Shown: positions 23,271 to 30,497, counted from the stretch's first letter. The stretch is 32,513 nt of DNA from an uncultured Eubacteriales bacterium (GCA_900551995.1 URXW01000018.1:1-32513), one strand, 5' to 3'. The notes: a model not told the origin generated them from the sequence alone. Numbers and translations: made by a program.

Positions 23271-23960
23271 ATGTTTACACCTCAGGAAGTTTCCGAAAAA
23301 GTATTCCCCAAGGCGTCGTTCGGCGGCGGCGGATACAGCATGGCGGCGGTGGATGAATTTCTGGACGCGCTGACCGAGGACTATACCGCTCTTTTCAAGG
23401 AGAACGTCACGCTGAAGGCCAAGCTGAAGGTGCTGGCGGAGAAGGTGGAGGAATACCGCTCCACCGAAGAGGCCATGCGTCAGGCTCTGCTGACCGCTCA
23501 GAAGATGGCTGCCAAGCTGGTGCAGGAGGCGCAGACGGAGAAGGAGCAGATCCTCTCCGACGCCCGTACCGAGGCGCAGGCGGAGATCCACCGTCTGGAC
23601 GACGAGCGGCAGGCGGAGGAGCGGAAGCTCCGCGCCGCACAGGAAAAGACGGCGGAGTTCATCCGCCGCAGCGACGAGCTGTGCAAGGCGCAGAGCGCGT
23701 TTTTGCAGTCCCTGCCGGAGCTGGACTTCCTCCCGGAGAAGAAGACGCAGAGCGCGGCGCAGGAGGACGTGGTGTCCGCCATCGAGCAGGACATCCTCAG
23801 CCACTACGCCGACGTGGAGCCGGCGCAGGAGGAGGTCGCCGTCACGGACGAGCCGACCATCAAGCTGCCGCCGGTGGACGGCAGTGCCATCCCCAGCGAT
23901 TTCCGCTTGAGTCTGGACGAGCTGAAGTTCGGGCGCAACTACAACGGGGACGCCAAATAA
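23271..23960 (+). CDS. divIVA: DivIVA-family cell-division/polarity coiled-coil protein
   Basis: Curvature-sensing membrane protein that recruits division or pole factors. The 229-aa product starts MFTPQEVSEKVF and has the DivIVA N-terminal signature GGGGYSMAAVDEFLD (18-32). A long coiled coil follows (about 35-150, Glu/Ala/Lys/Gln-rich) and then a more variable Pro/Glu tail with DEPTIKLPPVDG. Length and architecture fit the clostridial members. SD ACGGAGGG. It is the last gene of the block that starts at yifB and is closed by a strong terminator. Confidence 0.92.
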   Translation: MFTPQEVSEKVFPKASFGGGGYSMAAVDEFLDALTEDYTALFKENVTLKAKLKVLAEKVEEYRSTEEAMRQALLTAQKMAAKLVQEAQTEKEQILSDARTEAQAEIHRLDDERQAEERKLRAAQEKTAEFIRRSDELCKAQSAFLQSLPELDFLPEKKTQSAAQEDVVSAIEQDILSHYADVEPAQEEVAVTDEPTIKLPPVDGSAIPSDFRLSLDELKFGRNYNGDAK

Positions 23961-23973
23961 ACAGGAACAACAC

Positions 23974-24001
23974 AAAAAGGCGGCGCGAAGCCGCCTTTTT
24001 T
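23974..24001 (+). terminator. Rho-independent terminator after divIVA
   Basis: AAAAAGGCGGC (23974-23984) pairs with GCCGCCTTTTT (23990-24000) around a GCGAA loop, an 11-bp stem with one more T after it. The next gene starts only 17 nt downstream on the same strand. Confidence 0.9.
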
Positions 24002-24017
24002 CCACGGAGGAGAAGCC

Positions 24018-24896
24018 ATGACAAAGCCCATTATCGCGCTGCTGTACGACTTTGACAAGACGCTGTGCACCACGGACATGGAGGACTACGCCTTCATCCC
24101 CGCCCTGGGGTATACCCCGGAGCAGTTCTGGGACAAGGCGAACACCTTCGGCAGAGAGAACCGCATGGACGGGCTGCTGGCGTATATGTACACCATGATC
24201 GCCGAGTGCCGCGCCCAGGGAAAGACGCTGCGCCGCGACTTCCTCGTCTCCTGCGGGCGGGATATGGTGCTGTTCCCCGGCGTGCGGGAGTGGTTCCGCC
24301 GCATCAACGACTTCGGTGCGAGCCTCGGTGTGGAGATCGAGCACTATGTCCTGTCCTCCGGCTTGAAGGAGATCATCGAGGGCAGCGGCATCGCCCACGA
24401 GTTCAAGCAGATCTACGCCTGCGAATTCTACTACGACGGCAGCGGGGCGGCCTGCTGGCCGAAGCTGGACGTCAACTTCACCAACAAGACCCAGTTCGTC
24501 TACCGTATCAACAAGGGCGTGCTGGACGTGGCGGAGGACAAGCGGCTCAACGACTCCATGCCCGACGACAGCAAGCGGGTGCCCTTCACCAATATGATCT
24601 ACGTGGGCGACGGGCTTTCCGACGTGCCGTGCATGAAGATGATGCGATCCTACGGCGGGCAGGCGATCGCCGTGTATCAGAGCAGCAACCGCGCAGGCGT
24701 GGAGGATCTGCTCAGTAAGGGGCGGGTGGACTTCATCTTCCCCGCCGACTACCGGGAGGGCACGGGGCTGGATGTGACGGTGCGGAATATCATCCGCAAA
24801 ATGGCGATCTGCGACGCGCTGTCCGCCGAGAACGTCCGCCAGCTCCAGACCGTCGGCCGCGGCGAGGTGCCGGGACAGGCGGCACTGTTCGAGTGA
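24018..24896 (+). CDS. HAD-superfamily phosphatase, phosphoserine-phosphatase-like
   Basis: The 292-aa product has HAD motif I YDFDKTL (nucleophile Asp11, acid/base Asp13), motif II SSG (near 114-116), and motif IV VGDGLSDVP (196-204, Mg-binding Asp198 and Asp202). A large insertion between motifs I and II (about 20-85) forms a helical cap. It is a probable small-molecule phosphatase with unknown substrate. The SD GGAGGAG begins right after the T-run of the divIVA terminator, and I see no clear promoter in between. It may depend on read-through or on a promoter hidden in divIVA. A shared terminator follows. Confidence 0.83.
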   Translation: MTKPIIALLYDFDKTLCTTDMEDYAFIPALGYTPEQFWDKANTFGRENRMDGLLAYMYTMIAECRAQGKTLRRDFLVSCGRDMVLFPGVREWFRRINDFGASLGVEIEHYVLSSGLKEIIEGSGIAHEFKQIYACEFYYDGSGAACWPKLDVNFTNKTQFVYRINKGVLDVAEDKRLNDSMPDDSKRVPFTNMIYVGDGLSDVPCMKMMRSYGGQAIAVYQSSNRAGVEDLLSKGRVDFIFPADYREGTGLDVTVRNIIRKMAICDALSAENVRQLQTVGRGEVPGQAALFE

Positions 24897-24911
24897 CGCA
24901 CAACTGCAATA

Positions 24912-24943
24912 AAACTCCCCCGTGCCGCGGCACGGGGGAGTTT
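24912..24943. terminator. Bidirectional terminator between the HAD gene and the mini-protein gene
   Basis: A 15-bp near-perfect palindromic stem (24912-24926 with 24929-24943) made of AAACTCCCCCGTGCC and its complement. It is followed by TTTA on the plus strand and by TTTTATT on the minus strand, so it works better for the minus-strand gene. Confidence 0.8.
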
Positions 24944-24954
24944 ACGCACATTTT

Positions 24955-25140
24955 TTACTTCTTCTTTTTGTTTTTGGCACCTACGATGAGCAGCACCACC
25001 ACGGCGACCAGAGCGACCACCACCATGGCGATCCACAGTCCCATGTTGCTGGTGTCGCCGGTAAGGGGGCTGGCACACGCCACGCACAGGCTCATCACCG
25101 CAGCGCACACCGCGCACAGCAGCGCGATCAGCTTCTTCAT
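24955..25140 (-). CDS. 61-aa mini-protein: signal peptide joined to a sortase-type sorting signal
   Basis: The product starts MKKLIALLCAVCAAVMSLCV, a classic signal peptide, with likely cleavage after CVACA. There follows SPLTGD, resembling the SP-x-TGD variants of the LPxTG motif, then TSNMGLW, a hydrophobic stretch of about 18 residues (Ile/Val/Ala/Leu) and a KNKKKK tail. These are all the parts of a cell-wall sorting signal, with no cargo domain between. An alternative reading is a small two-helix membrane protein. The ATG at 25140 gives 8 nt from GAGG; the ATG at 25143 is also possible. It has its own promoter (25175-25202) and terminator, so it is probably expressed. No sortase is in the window. 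Confidence 0.72.
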   Translation of the reverse strand: MKKLIALLCAVCAAVMSLCVACASPLTGDTSNMGLWIAMVVVALVAVVVLLIVGAKNKKKK

Positions 25141-25174
25141 CATTTTCACCTCGTCTTTTCATGTTTGTGAGTAT

Positions 25175-25202
25175 ATTGTATCATGTTTTTCGGGATTTGC
25201 AA
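25175..25202 (-). promoter_or_regulatory. Sigma-A promoter of the mini-protein gene
   Basis: On the reverse strand, TTGCAA (25202-25197) and TACAAT (25180-25175) are 16 nt apart, with TGA before the -10 (extended -10). The leader is about 25-30 nt. Confidence 0.65.
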
Positions 25203-25263
25203 CCCCCGGAAAAGGGGAGGCTCTCCGCGCCGTTGACGTGCAGCCGCCATCGCGCGGCGATCC

Positions 25264-26991
25264 TTACAGGTAGTTCAGCGGGTTGACGAACGTGCCGTTC
25301 AGCTTGATACCGAAGTGGCAGTGGTTGCCGCTGGAAATGCCGGTGGAGCCCATCCGGGCGATAAGCTGGCCCTTGTGGACCTTCTCGCCCTTGGACGCCA
25401 CAAGGCTGCTGTTGTGCCCGTAGTACGTCTGGTACCCGTTGCCATGGTCGATGATAATAAGATATCCGTAGCCGCTCATCCAGCCGGAGTACGTCACCGT
25501 GCCGCCGTCGGAGGCGTAGATGGACGTGCCGTACCGGTTGGCGATGTCGATGCCCTTGTGGTAGTTGCTGGCACCGCGCAAATTCAGATTGCGATACCCG
25601 AACCGGCTGGTGATGCTGCCGTTGCACGGCCAGCCGAAGCTGCCGGTGGGATACCATGTGGGACGCTCCTTGGTGCCCCGCAGCTGGTGCTCCGTCACCG
25701 GCTGGGACAGCGTCACGCTGGCGACCACCTCGCGCTCCGTCTCCTCGCCGTTGATGTACGTCACGTTGGCGGTCATGTCCGCCTTGCCGTACACGCCGGG
25801 GGACGTGACCTTATACTCGCCCTGATACATGGACGCGTCGTCGGTGTACTCCACCTCGTAGGGCACATCCTGCACGTACCGCTGCCGCTCCACGTTCACC
25901 ACCGTCAGATAGGGCACGGCGTTGCTGATGGTCAGCACGTCGCCTACCCGGAGGATCTTGGGGTCGTAGCCCACGTTCAGCTTCATCAGGTCATCCACGC
26001 TCATGTCGTACTTCGCTGCGATGCTGTAATAGCTGTCACCGGCGGTGACGGTGTACGTCACCTCGCCCTCCTTCGTCTCGTTGAGGATCTCGGCGATATA
26101 GCCCAGATTCATCACGTAGGACGTCTCCACGTACTCCTGCCGGATGTCCACCTCCTCCACGAAGTAGGCGTACACCGTGTCCGATGTCTGGTAGCCCAGC
26201 TTCAGCTGCTCTAAAAGATCCTCCAGCGCGCCGGAACGGGTGGTGGCGACAACCTTTTCCCCGTTCACGTACAGCACGTAGGCATATTCCACCTCGCCCA
26301 GCGCGTCGCCCAGCGTCTCCTGGAACTCCTCCCTGTCGAGAAGCTCCCGCCGGGGGAACACGCCTGTGGTCACGGTCAGCTCCGCTGCGTCCACGGCGTA
26401 GTCCTTGTCGCCGGTGGTCTCGCGGGTGATCGTCTCCAGCGTGTCCACCGTCTGCGCCACCGCCCGCCGGGAGGAGGCGATGCCCAGCACCTCCCCGTCA
26501 TAGGAGACCTTCGCTCCCAGCGTGTACAGGGACAGCACCGTGGCAGCCGCCGCGATGGCCATGGCACCGCAGAGGAACGGCACCGGGTGGAGCTTCAGCC
26601 GCTCAAAGAAATGGCGGCGTTTGCCGCCCTGCCACGCCCAGCCCTTCCGCCGGGTGGTAAAGCTCTCCCGCACGTTGGCGGCGAACCGCTCAAGACTGCT
26701 GCGGAAGAAGAGGAAAAGCTGCGCCGTGCCGAACTCGGACTCCGGGAACCGCCGCGCCCGGTTGTCGTCCGCCAGCGTCCGCGCATGGCCCCGCAGCTGG
26801 GACAGCCACTGGCGCAGGCGGCGGACGCCCGCCTGTATGTTCAGGGTGAACAGGTCGTGGTGCTCGTCGCAGTAGCTCCGCCAGCTCATTAAATTGTCAC
26901 GCCACAGCCGCCACAGCTGGGAGAGCGTCATTTTCTCCCGGTTGGGGTCGCGGCCGGAGGGCTTATTTTGCTGTTTTTGTTCCTGCGTCAT
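25264..26991 (-). CDS. Membrane-anchored M23 peptidoglycan endopeptidase with LysM and G5 domains
   Basis: The 575-aa protein has a basic cytoplasmic N-terminus of about 135 residues, one membrane segment (about 136-159), an extracytoplasmic linker, a LysM domain (about 311-355, YTVTAGDSYYSIAAKYDMS), a G5 domain (about 365-440, VPYEVEYTDD onwards) and a C-terminal LytM-type M23 domain (about 455-575). The zinc ligands are in place: His478 and Asp482 in HKGIDIA, and His557-x-His559 in GNHCHFG. It should cut peptide cross-bridges in the wall during growth, division or sporulation. The long cytoplasmic N-terminus is unusual for a secreted hydrolase. The ATG at 26991 has AGGCGG 7 nt upstream. It has its own strong promoter with TGTAAC repeats. 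Confidence 0.92.
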   Translation of the reverse strand: MTQEQKQQNKPSGRDPNREKMTLSQLWRLWRDNLMSWRSYCDEHHDLFTLNIQAGVRRLRQWLSQLRGHARTLADDNRARRFPESEFGTAQLFLFFRSSLERFAANVRESFTTRRKGWAWQGGKRRHFFERLKLHPVPFLCGAMAIAAAATVLSLYTLGAKVSYDGEVLGIASSRRAVAQTVDTLETITRETTGDKDYAVDAAELTVTTGVFPRRELLDREEFQETLGDALGEVEYAYVLYVNGEKVVATTRSGALEDLLEQLKLGYQTSDTVYAYFVEEVDIRQEYVETSYVMNLGYIAEILNETKEGEVTYTVTAGDSYYSIAAKYDMSVDDLMKLNVGYDPKILRVGDVLTISNAVPYLTVVNVERQRYVQDVPYEVEYTDDASMYQGEYKVTSPGVYGKADMTANVTYINGEETEREVVASVTLSQPVTEHQLRGTKERPTWYPTGSFGWPCNGSITSRFGYRNLNLRGASNYHKGIDIANRYGTSIYASDGGTVTYSGWMSGYGYLIIIDHGNGYQTYYGHNSSLVASKGEKVHKGQLIARMGSTGISSGNHCHFGIKLNGTFVNPLNYL

Positions 26992-27008
26992 GGGTATACC
27001 GCCTAAAA

Positions 27009-27026
27009 GTTACAAATAGTTACAAA
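27009..27026 (-). promoter_or_regulatory. Tandem TGTAAC repeats at the M23 gene transcription start (possible WalR-type site)
   Basis: GTTACAAA occurs at 27009-27016 and 27019-27026. On the gene's strand this reads TTTGTAAC twice with a 10-nt period. The half-site fits the WalR (YycF) consensus TGTWAH, but the spacing is 4 nt, not the standard 5. The repeats overlap the predicted start of transcription, where a bound regulator would repress. Confidence 0.35.
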
Positions 27027-27030
27027 GCGT

Positions 27031-27059
27031 ATCATACAATGATTTGCCTCTCCCGTCAA
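27031..27059 (-). promoter_or_regulatory. Sigma-A promoter of the M23 peptidase gene
   Basis: On the reverse strand, TTGACG (27059-27054) and TATGAT (27036-27031), each five of six to consensus, are 17 nt apart. Start near 27024. Confidence 0.8.
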
Positions 27060-27101
27060 GGATTAAATTGTAAACAATGCGTATTGCAGCGCGATAAATG
27101 G

Positions 27102-27138
27102 CGAAAATGCCCCTTTAAGGGGCATTTTCGGCTATTTT
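27102..27138 (-). terminator. Hairpin terminator after the holB-ricT-phosphatase genes
   Basis: CGAAAATGCCCCT (27102-27114) pairs with AGGGGCATTTTCG (27118-27130), a 13-bp stem with a TTA loop and A/T at its base. A T-run (27134-27138) follows on the plus strand. On the minus strand the T residues are within the stem and followed by CCATTTATC. It lies 57 nt after the phosphatase stop codon. Confidence 0.65.
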
Positions 27139-27187
27139 TGTGGAAAACTTTTTCTCGGAAAACGCAGGGAGACCCTGCCCTCCCCCG

Positions 27188-28033
27188 TCAATACCGCTTG
27201 TCCAGACTGTCGATCAGCGCGGCGATGGCGTCGTCCCGGCAGTCGGGCAGACGGCGCACGCCGGGGGTGTTCAGCACCAGGGGAATGGCGTTGGCGGGGG
27301 CGTAGCCCTCCCCTGCCCACGTGAGCATACTGATGTCGTTGGCGTGGTCGCCCACGCAGATCACATTTTCCTGCTGGATACCCAGCAGCGCGGCCATGCG
27401 CTGCACCATGCCGCCCTTGTTGGCTCCCTTGGCGGTCAGCTCCACCAGCGTCACCGCGCTGGGCACCACCTCATAGTCGTCGTACCACGGCTGCGCCTTC
27501 AGATACGCCAGCAGCGTGTCCAGATGCTCCTCCTCCGTGGAGAACAGCGTCTTGCTGATGGGGGAGGGCACCTGCTCTATGGAGTCCACCTCGATGGAGG
27601 GGGAGTGGGTCACGTGCATGTGCCGCCGGGTGACGTCGTTGGCGTTCAGCGCGTGGATGGTGTTGTCGTCGTGGTACAGCTCCGCCGCCACCTCCGGCAG
27701 CGCGGTGACCACCTGCGTGATGTGCTCACGCACCGTGTCCGGCAGGAACGCCGTCACCAGATACCTCCGCTGCCGGAAGTCGTAGATGGCGGCGCCGTTG
27801 AACAGCACCGTGGGGCCGTTCATGGGGATGCCGTCCACCACCGTCTCGAAAGCGGGCTTTGCCCGCCCGGTGGCGATGGAGAAGATCCCGCCCTCCGCCA
27901 TAAAGTGCTCCACCGCCGCCCGGTTCACGTCGGAGACCGGCGGCATATCCACGCAGAGGCGCAACGCCTCCTCGGTGTATACCAGCGTATTGTCAAAGTC
28001 GCTGACCAGCAGCAGACCGTCAAATTTTCCCAT
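27188..28033 (-). CDS. Cof-type HAD-IIB phosphatase
   Basis: The 281-aa product has HAD motif I SDFDNTLV (Asp12, Asp14), motif II IATGRAK (near 53-59), the conserved lysine region TAKGANKGGMV (motif III) and motif IV VGDHANDISML, with a C2-type cap between II and III. Such Cof/YidA proteins dephosphorylate sugar phosphates and similar metabolites; the substrate here is unknown. The ATG at 28033 follows GGAGGCG, which lies over the end of ricT; the ricT stop is only 3 nt before it, so the two are probably coupled. This is a different HAD class from the gene at 24018. Confidence 0.88.
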   Translation of the reverse strand: MGKFDGLLLVSDFDNTLVYTEEALRLCVDMPPVSDVNRAAVEHFMAEGGIFSIATGRAKPAFETVVDGIPMNGPTVLFNGAAIYDFRQRRYLVTAFLPDTVREHITQVVTALPEVAAELYHDDNTIHALNANDVTRRHMHVTHSPSIEVDSIEQVPSPISKTLFSTEEEHLDTLLAYLKAQPWYDDYEVVPSAVTLVELTAKGANKGGMVQRMAALLGIQQENVICVGDHANDISMLTWAGEGYAPANAIPLVLNTPGVRRLPDCRDDAIAALIDSLDKRY

Positions 28034-28036
28034 GTG

Positions 28037-29371
28037 TCACGCCTCCGCTCCGCCGCTGGGCTTACCGCCGCCGCTTCTGCGGCGGGGACGGTGGCTCCTG
28101 CGCCGCTTCTCGCCGCCGGAGGGCTGTCCCTCCCCTGCGGCCTTGGGGGGCTTCGGCGCAGCTGCCGTCTTCGGTGCCGCCTTGGGCGCGGTCTTAGGTG
28201 CGGGCTTAGGGGTGACCTTGGGCGCGGAGGCACTGCCGGTGCCGCCGGCTCCGCCGCTGCGCCTGCCGCCTCTCCGCCGGCGGCTGCCGCCCTCCCGGCG
28301 GGGCTTCTCCCCTGGGGCGGGCTTGTCCTGCTTCTCGGTCTTTTCCGGTGCGGCGGCAGTCTCCTGCGCCGCGCCGCCCTCGCTGCGGCGGCGACCCCTT
28401 CCGCCGCGGCTGCGGCGGCGTTTCGGCTCCGTCTCGGCGGAGAATGCGTCCGGGTCGAAGTCGCTGACCAGCGTGATGGTGGGCAGCTCCTCCTCCACCA
28501 GCGGCTCCACGTACCGCTCCGGGCGTTTGTCGGGAATGACGATGCCCTCCCGGCTGCCCTTGCCGCTGCGGAGGACGCACACCTCGCAGTTGTGGTAGCA
28601 CCGGGGACCCTCCAGCCTGTCGTCCAGCTTGACGTTCACCGTCTCCTTCAGCACGTTCACCTCACTGACGTTGCCGGTGCCGTCCGGCGTCAGCACGAAG
28701 GAATCATTCTTGGGCATACGCTTGATGGCGTCCTCGTAGGCGTCCTGCTCGTACTTCAGGCAGCACATGAGCCGCCCGCAGGTGCCGGAGATCTTGGTGG
28801 GGTTCAGGCTCAGGCTCTGGGTCTTTGCCATCTTAATGGACACCGGCAGGAACTCGTCCATGAACTGGGCGCAGCAGAAGGGTCTGCCGCAGATGCCCAG
28901 CCCGCCGATCATCTTCGCCTCGTCCCGGACGCCGATCTGCCGCAGCTCGATGCGGGCGCGGAACACGCCCGCCAGATCCTTCACCAGCTCCCGGAAGTCC
29001 ACGCGTCCGTCGGCGGTGAAGAAGAACAGGATCTTGCTGCCGTCGAAGCTACACTCCACCCGTACCAGCTTCATCTCCAGCTTGTGCTGCTGGATCTTCT
29101 TCTTGCAGACCTCGAACGCCTCCTTCTCCCGCCCGCGGTTGTAGGCGGCGGTGTGGCGGTCGTTGTCGGTGGCGATACGGAGCACGCCCCGCAGGGGCTT
29201 CACCACCGTATCGTCCTCCACCAGATGGTTTCCCACGGCGCACAGGGCAAATTCCGCGCCCTGCGCCGTCTCCACGATCACGTCCGTGTTCGCCGGAACG
29301 GTAAGCCCTCTGGGGTCAAAGTAGTATTCCTTGCATCCGTTGCGGAAACGGACAGAGATGACTTCTGTCAT
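28037..29371 (-). CDS. ricT: RicT/YaaT (PSP1 domain) with a long basic C-terminal tail
   Basis: In Bacillus, RicT (YaaT) acts with RicA and RicF as an iron-sulfur complex that directs RNase Y and is needed for sporulation and competence. The conserved part (about residues 1-290) has the PSP1 features: VRFRNGCKEYYFDP at the start and the cysteine clusters GICGRPFCC, GTCGRLMCC and CYHNCEVC. The usual length is about 270-300 aa; this one has 444. The extra 130-odd residues are low-complexity: Arg/Gly/Ser blocks (KRRRSRGGRGRRRS, SRRRRGGRR, KRRRSHRPRRRS) around a Lys/Pro/Ala stretch of PKxAP-like repeats. The tail looks nucleic-acid-binding. The ATG at 29371 follows GGGAGGAG and overlaps the holB stop (ATGA). 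Confidence 0.92.
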   Translation of the reverse strand: MTEVISVRFRNGCKEYYFDPRGLTVPANTDVIVETAQGAEFALCAVGNHLVEDDTVVKPLRGVLRIATDNDRHTAAYNRGREKEAFEVCKKKIQQHKLEMKLVRVECSFDGSKILFFFTADGRVDFRELVKDLAGVFRARIELRQIGVRDEAKMIGGLGICGRPFCCAQFMDEFLPVSIKMAKTQSLSLNPTKISGTCGRLMCCLKYEQDAYEDAIKRMPKNDSFVLTPDGTGNVSEVNVLKETVNVKLDDRLEGPRCYHNCEVCVLRSGKGSREGIVIPDKRPERYVEPLVEEELPTITLVSDFDPDAFSAETEPKRRRSRGGRGRRRSEGGAAQETAAAPEKTEKQDKPAPGEKPRREGGSRRRRGGRRSGGAGGTGSASAPKVTPKPAPKTAPKAAPKTAAAPKPPKAAGEGQPSGGEKRRRSHRPRRRSGGGKPSGGAEA

Positions 29372-30219
29372 AAAAGCTCCTCCCATTTTACGGCGAGGGC
29401 ACCCAGTACGTGCCCCACGCCCGCGTTGTAATCACATTCTCCGGCAAACTGCCGCAGGGTATCGCTCAGCCCCGCCAGCTGCCGTTTTGTCAGCTTCCCG
29501 GCGAGGGCACGCGCCGCCTCGGCGCAGTCGGGAGCGGGCAGCGGCTTTCCCTGCTGCAGCAGCAGAGCCTCCGCCGCGCCGCGCCATGCGTCCCGCAGCA
29601 GCGTCCGCAGCTCCTCCCGCTTCAGCTTCTTCGCCTCCAGCTCCACCAGCAGCGACGTTACCGGCAGCAGCCGCCCGGTGGCGAAGGCGCGGCAAAGCTC
29701 CTCCGCACCGGCACACAGCACTTCCGCCGCCGCGTCGTCGCCCCGCACCGTCACGCACCGGGAGCGTATGGTCTCCCGCAGAACGGACAGGGACTCGGTG
29801 CAGAACAGGAACGAGGCATAGGGCGGCCCCTCCTCTACGATTTTCAGCAGCACGTCCTGGTCCCGCTCGTTCAGCTGCCGGCAGTCCCGGAAGATATACA
29901 CCTTCCGCGCCGCCTCGTTGGGGCGGATGTACACGTCCTTCCGCAGAGCGCGGACGGTGTCCACCGGCAGCTCCCGGTGCTCCGTGTCCTCCACGGTGAC
30001 CACGTCCGGGTGTACGCCCTCCAGCACCTTCCGGCAGTGGCGGCACCGCAGGCACGGTCTGTCCGCGCCCTCGCAGACGTGGGCGGCGGCGATGAACCGC
30101 GCCGCGCCGGTCAGGTCGCCCTGTCCCGTGAGGATCACCGCATGACTGAGCCGCCGCTCTGCGGCGGCGCGGCGCACGGTGCGCCACAGTATGCTGTTTT
30201 CTGCGGGAAGCTGCACCAT
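29368..30219 (-). CDS. holB: DNA polymerase III delta-prime subunit (clamp loader)
   Basis: The 283-aa product is a clamp-loader AAA+ protein. It has SHAVILTG at the usual position, but a degenerate P-loop (GQGDLTG, without the GKT/S end), as expected for the non-hydrolysing delta-prime subunit. A zinc site follows (Cys49, Cys56, Cys59, Cys62 in CLRCRHC), then VHPDVVTVE, the NEAARKVYIF region, and LLKIVEEGPPYASFLFCTE with the SRC motif (IRSRC). The ATG at 30219 has GAGGTG 7 nt upstream; the longer open frame extends over the promoter. holB next to ricT is the order in Bacillus. It has its own promoter. Confidence 0.93.
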   Translation of the reverse strand: MVQLPAENSILWRTVRRAAAERRLSHAVILTGQGDLTGAARFIAAAHVCEGADRPCLRCRHCRKVLEGVHPDVVTVEDTEHRELPVDTVRALRKDVYIRPNEAARKVYIFRDCRQLNERDQDVLLKIVEEGPPYASFLFCTESLSVLRETIRSRCVTVRGDDAAAEVLCAGAEELCRAFATGRLLPVTSLLVELEAKKLKREELRTLLRDAWRGAAEALLLQQGKPLPAPDCAEAARALAGKLTKRQLAGLSDTLRQFAGECDYNAGVGHVLGALAVKWEELL

Positions 30220-30251
30220 GTTTCGCACCTCGCCTATTATTTCAATGTAAT

Positions 30252-30281
30252 AGTATACCACAGCCGTCGGCAAACAGGCAA
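30252..30281 (-). promoter_or_regulatory. Promoter of holB-ricT-phosphatase operon
   Basis: On the reverse strand, TTGCCT (30281-30276) and TATACT (30257-30252) are 18 nt apart. TGG precedes the -10 (extended -10). Leader about 25 nt. Confidence 0.65.
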
Positions 30282-30321
30282 GTATCATTCTGCATTGGAG
30301 CGGGGAAAATATGGCAGAGAC

Positions 30322-30370
30322 CGCCCGCCCTCCCCCGCCGCCCCGGAAAAAAGGGGTCGCCGGGCGGGCG
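30322..30370. repeat. GC-rich inverted repeat between holB and ppdK promoters
   Basis: CGCCCGCCC (30322-30330) is the exact complement of GGGCGGGCG (30362-30370). Inside, CCCC (30341-30344) can pair with GGGG (30353-30356). No T-run follows on either strand. It lies between the two divergent promoters. Confidence 0.45.
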
Positions 30371-30416
30371 TGTCCGCCGGGAAACAACAATTTTCGTAAA
30401 AATATCTCTTTCAGGC

Positions 30417-30445
30417 TTGCTTTTGGCAAAAAATCTGACTATAAT
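30417..30445 (+). promoter_or_regulatory. Sigma-A promoter of ppdK
   Basis: A perfect TATAAT (30440-30445) follows a weaker TTGCTT (30417-30422) with a 17-nt spacer. An A/T-rich stretch (30384-30410) just upstream could act as an UP element. Leader about 46 nt. Confidence 0.75.
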
Positions 30446-30497
30446 AAATTGTTCTCAATGTTTGGTACAACTATTTGAAATATACGGAGGAACTGAC

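Noticed and set aside
27067..27078. ATTGT-AA-ACAAT palindrome upstream of the M23 promoter
   Set aside because: Five-bp arms in AT-rich DNA arise easily by chance, and I could not link it to a known regulator.
27140..29431. A 763-codon plus-strand frame opposite the Cof phosphatase and ricT
   Set aside because: Antisense shadow. The Ala/Gly-rich runs mirror the low-complexity ricT tail.
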